Origin: Halanaerobiales bacterium
GTDB lineage: Bacteria; Bacillota_F; Halanaerobiia; Halanaerobiales; DTU029
Direction: 5' to 3'
DNA: 8,371 nucleotides
Assembly: GCA_016278415.1 (NCBI GenBank)
Contig: JADQBV010000271.1
Coordinates: 1-8,371, forward strand
The notes under the pieces are model-generated. The model saw only the letters and a program-made list of their open reading frames with translations, made no database searches and was not told where the DNA came from. Position 1 is the first letter of the stretch, and the number at the start of each line of letters is the position of its first letter. The translations under genes and the position numbers were made by a program. Shown one piece after another: positions 1 to 4,938 of this stretch.

Positions 1-53
1 GCAACGGACTTCTAATCCGTAGGCCAGAGGTTCGAATCCTCTCAGGCGCGCCA
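1..53 (+). tRNA. tRNA-Arg (anticodon UCU), 3' part, cut by the left edge
   Basis: The visible part runs from the end of the D-arm to the encoded CCA. The anticodon stem is 4-8 paired with 16-20. Its 7-nt loop at 9-15 carries the anticodon TCT at 11-13, which reads AGA (Arg). The T-stem is 26-30 paired with 38-42, around the standard TTCGAAT loop. The 3' acceptor strand is 43-49, G50 is the discriminator base, and CCA at 51-53 is encoded in the DNA. The 5' acceptor strand and most of the D-arm lie outside the window. The AGA-reading tRNA suits the AGA-rich codon use of the genes here. Confidence 0.95.
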
Positions 54-57
54 TTAC

Positions 58-82
58 AACTTTTAAAGCGCTTTTAAAAGTT
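58..82 (+). repeat. Imperfect inverted repeat just after the tRNA
   Basis: AACTTTTAAA (58-67) pairs with TTTAAAAGTT (73-82) around GCGCT, starting 5 nt after the tRNA CCA. No real T-run follows, so it is a poor intrinsic terminator. It may be a tRNA 3'-trailer processing structure. The clearer terminator is the hairpin at 142-167. Confidence 0.4.
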
Positions 83-141
83 ATTAAGTACAACGGATTT
101 ATAAGGATGAAAATGTCTAGAATTTAATATAAAATTACTAG

Positions 142-168
142 GTTGGACTTAAGTGTCCAGCTTTTTTA
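142..168 (+). terminator. Rho-independent terminator of the tRNA transcript
   Basis: GTTGGAC (142-148) pairs with GTCCAGC (155-161), 7 bp with one G-U. The loop is 6 nt and is followed directly by six T at 162-167. This is a textbook intrinsic terminator on the + strand and probably ends the tRNA transcript. Confidence 0.85.
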
Positions 169-200
169 ATAAAAAATTAAAAGGATTTAAGTGATTTATA

Positions 201-206
201 TATAAT
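201..206 (+). promoter_or_regulatory. Candidate -10 element for msrA
   Basis: A consensus TATAAT lies about 100 nt upstream of the msrA start, between the tRNA terminator and the pre-msrA hairpin. The best -35 is only TTAAAA at 177-182, with an 18-bp spacer, so the -35 is weak. In this AT-rich DNA a TATAAT hexamer can occur by chance. Confidence 0.4.
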
Positions 207-255
207 TAATAATATGAAGGTTAGAATAGTATATAACAACTGGAAATGTGAATTT

Positions 256-292
256 CTCCACCTAAAATACAGATTTAGTTGGAGCTTTTTTT
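256..292 (+). terminator. Terminator-like hairpin in the msrA leader (possible attenuator)
   Basis: Bases 256-266 pair with 274-284 (CTCCA with TGGAG, one C-T mismatch, then CTAAA with TTTAG). C285 and seven T (286-292) follow. The U-run stops one base before the msrA Shine-Dalgarno, so a transcript from the upstream TATAAT must read through the hairpin to reach msrA. An alternative pairing of TGGAAA (241-246) with bases 253-260 would occupy the terminator's 5' strand. The hairpin is clear; an attenuation role is inference. Confidence 0.6.
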
Positions 293-298
293 GGGAGG
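293..298 (+). promoter_or_regulatory. Ribosome binding site of msrA
   Basis: GGGAGG ends 12 nt before ATG 311 and 3 nt before the in-frame TTG at 302. Three nucleotides is too short for initiation, so ATG 311 is preferred despite a slightly long spacing. The site directly abuts the U-run of the preceding hairpin. Confidence 0.6.
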
Positions 299-310
299 GT
301 TTTGATAAAT

Positions 311-862
311 ATGCAAAATGAAATAAACAAATATCAAGTAGCTACTTTGGGTGGTGGATGTTTCTGGTGCTTGGAGGCAGCCTTTCAACGACTAGAAGGA
401 GTAAAAAGTGTTATCTCTGGTTATTCTGGAGGGAATGATGAAAACCCTACATATAAAAAGGTCTGTACAGGAGAGACAGGACATGCAGAGGTAATTCAGA
501 TAGACTTTAATCCTAAAGTTATAAGTTTTAGGGAGCTTCTTGAAGTATTCTTTTTCATCCATAATCCCACTACTTTAAATCGACAGGGTGGTGATGTAGG
601 TACGCAATATCGTTCTGTGATTTTTTATCATAACAATGAGCAGAAAGATATGGCTGATAAAATAATACAGGAGTTGGAAGATGGGCAATTATATGCTGAT
701 CCAATAGTAACTCAAGTAGTGGAGTTTGATAAATTTTATTCGGCTGAGGACTATCATCAAGGTTATTATCAAAACAATACTGAACAATCTTATTGTAATG
801 TTGTAATTTCTCCAAAGTTAGCTAAGTTTAGGGCAAAATATAAAGAAAAACTTAAAAGCTAG
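311..862 (+). CDS. msrA: Peptide methionine (S)-S-oxide reductase MsrA
   Basis: This enzyme reduces the S-epimer of methionine sulfoxide, free or in proteins, back to methionine, normally with thioredoxin as electron donor. The 183-aa product carries the MsrA signature GCFWC, with nucleophile Cys17 (counted from ATG 311). The other catalytic positions keep E. coli MsrA spacing: Tyr48, Glu60 in TGHAE, Asp95, and Tyr100 in GTQYRS. DYHQGYY follows. Cys162 in YCNVVISPK near the C-terminus is a likely resolving cysteine, and Cys20 sits within the active-site motif. There is no signal peptide, so it should be cytoplasmic. It is a stand-alone MsrA with no fused MsrB domain, and no msrB is in the window. 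A TTG at 302 would add three residues but lies too close to the Shine-Dalgarno. A terminator-like hairpin directly precedes it. Confidence 0.96.
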   Translation: MQNEINKYQVATLGGGCFWCLEAAFQRLEGVKSVISGYSGGNDENPTYKKVCTGETGHAEVIQIDFNPKVISFRELLEVFFFIHNPTTLNRQGGDVGTQYRSVIFYHNNEQKDMADKIIQELEDGQLYADPIVTQVVEFDKFYSAEDYHQGYYQNNTEQSYCNVVISPKLAKFRAKYKEKLKS

Positions 863-949
863 TCCAGGTTATTTTAAGTGGTTTATATAGATTAGTGATG
901 ATTTTATAAAGTTTAAAATATCTATGCTCGTTAAAAGGAAACTAATTAC

Positions 950-955
950 AGGAGG
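950..955 (+). promoter_or_regulatory. Ribosome binding site fixing the nitroreductase start
   Basis: AGGAGG lies 7 nt upstream of ATG 963, an ideal spacing. It therefore rejects the longer in-frame ATG at 924, which has no comparable site and would add a non-conserved 13-residue extension. Confidence 0.85.
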
Positions 956-962
956 AGTTCAT

Positions 963-1472
963 ATGTCTAATGAAACAATAGAGAATATTAAAAACCGGAG
1001 GAGTATCAGAAGGTATATTGAGAAAGATATCTCGGAAGAGGTCTTAAAAGAAATAATTGATTGTGGTCGATTATCTCCAACAGGTTACAATAAACAAGCT
1101 TGGGCTTTTGTCGTTGTAACAGATAAAGATATTAGAGAACAGATAGCCTACCATGCAAAATATGGAAAGTTTATTAAAGAATCCGCTGCTTGTATAGCTG
1201 TATTTTGTGATAAGGAGAAAGCAACTACTCCCTTGCAGGATGCCTGTGCTGCAACTGAAAATATTATCATTGCTGCTAAATCACACAAGTTAGGGACATG
1301 TTGGGTAAATTCATATAAAAAAGATCATTCTAGTATTATAAAAGAACTATTAAATTGCCCAGATAATATGGAGTTAATGACACTATTATCTGTTGGCTAT
1401 TATAATGAAGATTACGTGAAAAAACGGGAAAGAAAACCATTGGAAGAAGTCCTTAAATGGAATATGTTTTAA
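963..1472 (+). CDS. Nitroreductase-family FMN oxidoreductase, single domain
   Basis: This is a predicted FMN-dependent NAD(P)H oxidoreductase of 169 aa. The family reduces nitroaromatics, quinones or other electrophiles; the true substrate cannot be read from sequence. Family marks are the N-terminal NRRSIRRY (residues 11-18), whose basic residues bind FMN phosphate. SPTGYNKQAWAFVVV (38-52) follows the usual 'PT..N.Q.W.FVVV' pattern. The DACAATENIIIAAKSHKLGT helix at 93-112 and a C-terminal VGYYNED...KKRERKPLEEVL also fit. It has five cysteines (34, 77, 82, 95, 113) plus one near residue 140, with no ferredoxin-type cluster motif. It lies about 100 nt after msrA with no intervening terminator, so co-transcription is possible; a redox-stress pairing is inferred. 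It ends at the strong bidirectional terminator. Confidence 0.9.
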   Translation: MSNETIENIKNRRSIRRYIEKDISEEVLKEIIDCGRLSPTGYNKQAWAFVVVTDKDIREQIAYHAKYGKFIKESAACIAVFCDKEKATTPLQDACAATENIIIAAKSHKLGTCWVNSYKKDHSSIIKELLNCPDNMELMTLLSVGYYNEDYVKKRERKPLEEVLKWNMF

Positions 1473-1488
1473 ATTAGCGAAATTTAAT

Positions 1489-1530
1489 AAAAACCACAAT
1501 CTTTTTTACAAGGTTGTGGTTTTTATTTTT
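1489..1530. terminator. Bidirectional intrinsic terminator
   Basis: Bases 1489-1501 (AAAAACCACAATC) pair with 1512-1524 (GGTTGTGGTTTTT), 13 bp with one G-U and a 10-nt loop. The T-rich 3' flank ends nitroreductase transcription on the + strand. The A-run on the 5' side provides the U-run for transcripts from the convergent CBS gene. Confidence 0.9.
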
Positions 1531-1572
1531 AGTGTTATTTTTATAGACTTATGAAACTATATTAGAGAGTAT

Positions 1573-1995
1573 TTACTTTGGTTTACTTGGTACTGATATA
1601 TCTGTCAATGCTTGTCCAGCTTCCATATCTGTTCCATGATTAACTGCTAAATCCCCTAAAGCAACTATACCTACAATATTTTCATTTTCTACTATGGGTA
1701 ATCGTCTAACCTGTCTTGCTGACATTAAGTCAACCGCCTCCTGATCAGACATATTTGGATTTCCATAAACAATATTCTGGGACATTACCTGGCTTACAGG
1801 TGTATTTATATCTCCTTCATTTGCAACATTTCTAATAACAATATCACGGTCAGTAATAATCCCTACAGGTCTTTTTCCTTCACATACAGGCACAGAACCT
1901 ACATTTAATTCCTTCATAATACTAGCGGCTTCTTTAATGGTTGAATTTGGATTTACTGATGAAACCCTGTTGGTCATTATTTCGCTTATTTTCAT
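1573..1995 (-). CDS. Tandem CBS-domain protein
   Basis: This 140-aa cytoplasmic protein consists almost entirely of a Bateman module, two CBS motifs that fold together. CBS1 spans about residues 5-60 (EIMT...NVGSVPVCE...VGIITDRDIVIR). CBS2 spans about 67-125 (VMSQNIV...ARQVRRLPIVENENIVGIVALGDLAV). The pattern matches stand-alone CBS-pair proteins of the YhcV/Hrp1 kind. Such modules commonly bind adenine nucleotides (AMP, ATP, SAM) and sense energy or stress state, and this one has no attached effector domain. Its target is not evident. The GGGTGAT part of its Shine-Dalgarno region (2005-2011) sits about 9 nt before ATG 1995, while the GGAGG part is 14 nt away. It is divergent from the L,D-transpeptidase gene and convergent with the nitroreductase gene, with which it shares a terminator. 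No convincing promoter was found. Confidence 0.92.
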   Translation of the reverse strand: MKISEIMTNRVSSVNPNSTIKEAASIMKELNVGSVPVCEGKRPVGIITDRDIVIRNVANEGDINTPVSQVMSQNIVYGNPNMSDQEAVDLMSARQVRRLPIVENENIVGIVALGDLAVNHGTDMEAGQALTDISVPSKPK

Positions 1996-2183
1996 TGTTT
2001 CTGAATCACCCTCCTTTGTCTTTTAGGATATGTAAAATATAATTATTCATCCACCAAAAACTGCCCTCTTTATGTGAAATTATTTCCAATTAATAACAAG
2101 CAAAATTGTTGGATCTTCTTACCAACGGAAAAGATGGAAAATTTTAATGATATTAATGCCTCAATAATCATAGAATAATATGT

Positions 2184-2188
2184 GGAGG
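2184..2188 (+). promoter_or_regulatory. Ribosome binding site fixing the L,D-transpeptidase start
   Basis: GGAGG lies 8 nt before ATG 2197. The in-frame GTG at 2182 overlaps this site and so cannot be the start. Beginning at 2197 also gives a clean signal peptide. Confidence 0.85.
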
Positions 2189-2196
2189 CGAATTTT

Positions 2197-3348
2197 ATGT
2201 ATAAAAATAAGACAATAATAATTATATTATTATTAGCTATATTATTTATGATACCTATTGAAGTTGGAGCTGAAAGTAATTACAAGGGAGATTTATGGAA
2301 TCTACTTAACTACCTAAAAATTAAGAAGGCCGTTATAAAATATAAAAAGATTGAAGGTCAAGGTGGTTGGCCTACTCTGCCCTATAATATAGTTTTACGT
2401 AAAGGTGATTCAGCTGAGGAAATATTGATATTAAAAAAGAGATTATACAAGACCCGAGATTTATCTTTTTATAATAATGATAAGCTATTTGATGAAAGTC
2501 TAGAGAACGCTTTGAGGATTTTTCAACACCGACATGGGATAGTTGAGGATGGCGTATTAGGGCCTGAGACTATAATAGAGCTTAATATACCTGTTAGTAA
2601 GAGGATAAAACAGTTGCAAGTAAATAAGGAGAAGATTTATAGCTTATTTGATGATTATGTAAATCGTTATATATTAGTAAATGTCCCTGACTATAAATTA
2701 CATGTGATTGAGGATGGAGAGGATATATTAAGCATGAAGGCAATTGTAGGTAAAGAAAATAGCAGAACACCTATTTTTGCTGATCAATTAGAATACCTAG
2801 TTCTAAATCCCACTTGGAGAATACCAATTCAGAAAGTTGTCAAAGATGTAATACCCTTAATTCAAAAAAATGACTATTATCTAAAAAATAAGAATATCAA
2901 AGTGTTTAGTAGTTGGGAAGAGGATGCTCAAGAACTTGTCCCAGAAACCATAGACTGGAGTAAGTATAATATTAATAATTTTGATCTGATGTTAGAGCAA
3001 GAACCTGGTCCAGATAATGAATTAGGACAGGTAAAATTTATGTTTCCTAATGACTATCTTGTGTATATTCACGATACACCAGATAAAGAGTTATTTAATT
3101 ATAAGAATCGATTATTTAGTTCTGGCTGTATTAGGGTAGAAAAGCCATTTGAACTTGCACATTATTTTTTGAAGGATCTACCAGGTTGGAATTGGGAGAA
3201 GATAATGCAGGTAATAGATAATGGTGAGCAAACACATGTAGACTTAGCTGAACCAGTACCAGTGCTAATAGTTTACTGGACTGCTTGGGTTGATGAGCAT
3301 AATAAAGTACATTTTAGAAAAGATATATATAATCACTATAATAATTAA
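2197..3348 (+). CDS. Secreted L,D-transpeptidase with peptidoglycan-binding domain (YcbB/LdtD-like)
   Basis: This predicted cell-wall enzyme forms 3-3 cross-links between peptidoglycan stems, bypassing D,D-transpeptidases. The 383-aa product starts with a signal peptide: basic MYKNK, a hydrophobic run, then EVGA, with likely cleavage near residue 26. A short linker with GQGGWPTLP follows, typical just before the binding domain of YcbB-type enzymes. A PG_binding_1 domain covers about 61-130 (LRKGDSAEEILILKKRL...FQHRHGIVEDGVLGPETI). The YkuD catalytic domain runs about 157-325. The active site is HDTPDKELF (His292) and SSGCIRVE with nucleophile Cys311, matching the family pattern H-x(n)-S-x-GC-x-R. 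About 55 residues follow the catalytic core. The long spacer between the YkuD start and the His/Cys motif is also YcbB-like rather than like short Bacillus YkuD enzymes. It is monocistronic, with a weak GC-rich terminator after the stop. Confidence 0.93.
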   Translation: MYKNKTIIIILLLAILFMIPIEVGAESNYKGDLWNLLNYLKIKKAVIKYKKIEGQGGWPTLPYNIVLRKGDSAEEILILKKRLYKTRDLSFYNNDKLFDESLENALRIFQHRHGIVEDGVLGPETIIELNIPVSKRIKQLQVNKEKIYSLFDDYVNRYILVNVPDYKLHVIEDGEDILSMKAIVGKENSRTPIFADQLEYLVLNPTWRIPIQKVVKDVIPLIQKNDYYLKNKNIKVFSSWEEDAQELVPETIDWSKYNINNFDLMLEQEPGPDNELGQVKFMFPNDYLVYIHDTPDKELFNYKNRLFSSGCIRVEKPFELAHYFLKDLPGWNWEKIMQVIDNGEQTHVDLAEPVPVLIVYWTAWVDEHNKVHFRKDIYNHYNN

Positions 3349-3353
3349 ATAAC

Positions 3354-3385
3354 CCCCAGAGATTGTCCTTCCTGGGGAGATTTTA
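3354..3385 (+). terminator. Probable weak terminator after the L,D-transpeptidase
   Basis: CCCCAG (3354-3359) pairs with CTGGGG (3372-3377) around a 12-nt loop. AGATTTT follows, only a short T-tract. The position, 5 nt after the stop codon, supports a terminator role. The AT-rich far side could also slow transcripts arriving on the minus strand. Confidence 0.6.
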
Positions 3386-3495
3386 GATATATATTTATCA
3401 TTTACCAAATATTATACAGTATTGATAAACATAATTAGATTTACTAATAGCCTTAAAAAGATGCCTAGAAGAATGCTAGAATAAAATTTATATAT

Positions 3496-3870
3496 TTATT
3501 TAAATTTATCTTTAGCTTCTTTGAAGGAATTTTTTAAATCGTCAAATGCGTGATTAAATCCTTTTTTTATTTCTGTTAAAGCTTGATCATTACTATTCTG
3601 CAAGTCATTCATCATACTCTGAACAGCTTTCCATCTTTCTTCCAAATTTTTTACTGTGAGTTTATATTCTACTTCTGTTTCAATCTCAGCTTGTTCTAAT
3701 TCTGCCTTTAATTGGTCTATTTTAGCCTGCCATTCTTTCAACTTCGCTTCCATCTTTTTTTGATAGTATTCTTTTTCTTGATTACTTTTTATGGTATCAT
3801 TTCCACCATCTTGAGTATCATTTTCCATATTTACTGTTTCTTTTTCCCTATTATTTAATTGATTTTCCAT
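3496..3870 (-). CDS. Small acidic/basic coiled-coil protein of unknown function
   Basis: This is a 124-aa protein without signal peptide, membrane segment or cysteine. Residues 1-30 are polar and Asn/Asp-rich (DTQDGGNDT), likely disordered. About 33-82 is strongly predicted coiled coil with many charged residues (KEYYQKKMEAKLKEWQAKI, then QLKAELEQAEIETEVEYKL). The C-terminal third (about 100-124) has amphipathic repeats of the type F-x-x-A-F-D-D-L-K-N-S-F ending in KDKFK. From memory, this resembles widespread small 'coiled-coil domain-containing' proteins with a W-x-x-x-I-D-x-L start and an AWDDLK...KFK tail; their role is not established. GGAGG (3878-3882) lies 7 nt before the ATG. It is divergent from the two-component operon across a long regulatory-looking gap. 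Confidence 0.8.
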   Translation of the reverse strand: MENQLNNREKETVNMENDTQDGGNDTIKSNQEKEYYQKKMEAKLKEWQAKIDQLKAELEQAEIETEVEYKLTVKNLEERWKAVQSMMNDLQNSNDQALTEIKKGFNHAFDDLKNSFKEAKDKFK

Positions 3871-3955
3871 TAATAACCCTCCTCGTATAATATGCTTAGT
3901 GATATAGATTAAATTTACTATAAAACGTAAGTAATGCTAAATATATTTTAAATCA

Positions 3956-3983
3956 TTAACAAAGGGATTCTTTCTTTTATAAT
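3956..3983 (+). promoter_or_regulatory. Strong candidate sigma-A promoter
   Basis: TTAACA (3956-3961) and TATAAT (3978-3983) are separated by 16 bp: five of six matches at -35 and six of six at -10. Transcription would start near 3990, giving a leader of about 255 nt before the response regulator or an independent small RNA. Confidence 0.6.
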
Positions 3984-3984
3984 A

Positions 3985-4040
3985 CAATTGTATGTAATTT
4001 ATGAGCAATTGTCTAAGTCACTAAGGGCAGCTCTAAGTCA
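3985..4040 (+). repeat. Phased short direct repeats downstream of the promoter
   Basis: CAATTGT occurs at 3985-3991 and 4006-4012, a 21-bp period. TCTAAGTCA occurs at 4012-4020 and 4032-4040, a 20-bp period, with a further CTAAG at 4021-4025. Spacing of about two helical turns puts the copies on the same DNA face. OmpR-family regulators often bind direct repeats, so autoregulation is possible but unproven. Confidence 0.5.
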
Positions 4041-4053
4041 AATATTAAACTAG

Positions 4054-4158
4054 AGAGGCCTTGAGTGCAAATTAAATTAACTTTTCAGATAATTTTAAAG
4101 TAATAGTATTCAATACTATTACTTATAAAAGATAATAGCTATAAAATCCATGGCCTCT
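4054..4158 (+). ncRNA. Candidate structured leader or small RNA
   Basis: AGAGGCC (4054-4060) is perfectly complementary to GGCCTCT (4152-4158). The pairing encloses an internal hairpin with 13 perfect pairs (4098-4110 with 4112-4124). A bulged A then separates five more pairs (4093-4097 with 4126-4130). The 3' strand of the outer helix can instead lie in the loop of a local hairpin (AATCCA 4145-4150 with TGGATT 4158-4163) followed by a T-rich stretch. The 5' strand can instead join CTCTA 4031-4035 with TAGAG 4051-4055. Mutually exclusive foldings of this kind suggest a switch or attenuator. I do not recognise a known RNA family, and this is a prediction by eye. Confidence 0.35.
4098..4124. 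repeat. Perfect 13-bp inverted repeat with 1-nt centre
   Basis: The arms 4098-4110 (AAGTAATAGTATT) and 4112-4124 are exact reverse complements around C4111, about 120 bp upstream of the response regulator start. No T-run follows on the + strand. It could be a dyad operator in DNA or a hairpin in the leader RNA. Confidence 0.8.
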
Positions 4159-4176
4159 GGATTAATTTCTTATTAG

Positions 4177-4203
4177 TTTACATTATGATATAATCATTAT
4201 AAT
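4177..4203 (+). promoter_or_regulatory. Second candidate promoter for the two-component operon
   Basis: TTTACA (4177-4182) lies 15 bp before TATAAT (4198-4203). Another TATAAT at 4189-4194 has no good -35. The short spacer is suboptimal. If used, the leader before the start codon would be about 35 nt. Confidence 0.45.
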
Positions 4204-4234
4204 ATAAGATGATTAAAATATTGGGATATAAAGT

Positions 4235-4240
4235 AGGTGA
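4235..4240 (+). promoter_or_regulatory. Ribosome binding site that decides the response-regulator start
   Basis: AGGTGA, within AAGTAGGTGA, closely matches the anti-Shine-Dalgarno complement and ends 5 nt before TTG 4246. The in-frame GTG at 4237 lies inside this site, so TTG 4246 is the better start. A start at TTG gives MAKRILLVDDE, the usual beginning of this family. Confidence 0.75.
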
Positions 4241-4245
4241 CTAAA

Positions 4246-4938
4246 TTGGCAAAGAGAATATTACTTGTGGATGATGAAGAGAAACAATTAAGAATAATTA
4301 AGTCATACTTAGAAAAAAAAGGCTATGTTGTTGAGACAGCTATAGATGGTAGTCAAGGGCTTAGACTGGTAGCTGATTTTAAGCCAGATTTAATGATTCT
4401 GGATTTGATGTTACCAGAAATTAGTGGTGAAAAAGTATGCCAGAGAGTCAGACAAGGTAGTGATCTTCCAATATTAATGTTGACTGCCAAAAGCGATGAA
4501 GATGATAAAATTAAGGGATTTGAATATGGAGCTGATGATTATTTAGTTAAACCATTTAGTTTACGAGAGTTATTAGCTAGGATCAAAGCAATAATTCGAA
4601 GGAGTAATAATTCTGCAGCTAAAGCAGAGGTGTTAAGCTATAATAATGATTTGATTAAGGTCTTTATTTCAGAGATGAAAGTAGAAGTTGATGATAAAGA
4701 TGCTGGTTTAACTAAGACAGAGTTTGATATACTGAATGTATTTATAAATAATCCTGCCCATGTTTTGTCAAGGGAACAAATTGCAGAGCAGGTTATGGGT
4801 CTGGAATTTAAAGGTTTTGACAGGACAATTGATGCCCATATTAAGAATATCAGAAAGAAATTAGCATTAAAGAAAAATCAATTAATCATTACTGTATATG
4901 GTGCTGGCTATAAATTTGTAGGTGATAAAGATGAGTAA
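4246..4938 (+). CDS. OmpR/PhoB-family response regulator
   Basis: This DNA-binding transcription factor is activated by phosphorylation from the overlapping histidine kinase. The 230-aa product has an N-terminal receiver domain (about 3-118). The acidic pocket is Asp9-Asp10, the phospho-acceptor is Asp53 in LDLMLPE, the switch threonine is Thr80 in MLTA, and Lys102 is in VKPF, so all key residues are intact. The C-terminal winged helix (about 133-228) carries LTKTEFDIL, SREQIAEQVMG, the recognition-helix region DRTIDAHIKNIRKKL and the wing VYGAGYKFV. The start is TTG, set by the AGGTGA site, and may limit translation. The stop overlaps the kinase ATG by 8 nt, indicating translational coupling. 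Likely targets are its own promoter and the downstream Spy-like gene; this is inferred from position. Confidence 0.95.
   Translation: MAKRILLVDDEEKQLRIIKSYLEKKGYVVETAIDGSQGLRLVADFKPDLMILDLMLPEISGEKVCQRVRQGSDLPILMLTAKSDEDDKIKGFEYGADDYLVKPFSLRELLARIKAIIRRSNNSAAKAEVLSYNNDLIKVFISEMKVEVDDKDAGLTKTEFDILNVFINNPAHVLSREQIAEQVMGLEFKGFDRTIDAHIKNIRKKLALKKNQLIITVYGAGYKFVGDKDE

Larger units (their letters stand above)
3871..4245. other. 375-nt intergenic region with promoter, phased repeats and inverted repeats
   Basis: This gap separates the divergent coiled-coil gene and response regulator. I see no credible ORF. It holds the coiled-coil ribosome binding site at its left end and a near-consensus + strand promoter at 3956-3983. 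Two sets of direct repeats with 20-21 bp period lie at 3985-4040, and a perfect 13-bp dyad at 4098-4124. A long-range 7-bp complementarity (4054-4060 with 4152-4158) and a second possible promoter at 4177-4203 complete it. Confidence 0.7.

Noticed and set aside
1..90. Integration (attachment) site of a mobile element at the tRNA 3' end
   Set aside because: No repeated copy of the tRNA 3' end occurs later in the window, and no integrase or other mobile gene is present.
213..300. T-box or other known riboswitch in the msrA leader
   Set aside because: There is no T-box sequence (such as the conserved GGTGG antiterminator core) or other aptamer motif that I can recognise; only a hairpin with a U-run.
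570..815. Open frame of 81 codons on the minus strand opposite msrA
   Set aside because: It lies fully inside a well-supported msrA, has no family resemblance, and shows no ribosome binding site context worth keeping.
924..962. Upstream ATG giving a longer nitroreductase
   Set aside because: The AGGAGG at 950-955 with 7-nt spacing points to ATG 963. The added residues are not family-like, and the site itself would be inside the coding sequence.
2107..2125. GTTGG/CCAAC hairpin in the CBS/L,D-transpeptidase gap as operator or terminator
   Set aside because: A 5-bp stem with a 9-nt loop and no T-run on the + strand is close to chance; no promoter could be tied to it.
3466..3495. CTAG-containing inverted repeat as terminator of the coiled-coil gene
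   Set aside because: The stem is only about 4 bp, too weak to call, although a few T follow on the minus strand.
3885..3900. TATTAT on the minus strand as a -10 for the coiled-coil gene
   Set aside because: Transcription would begin at or inside the ribosome binding site, and no -35 fits at normal spacing.
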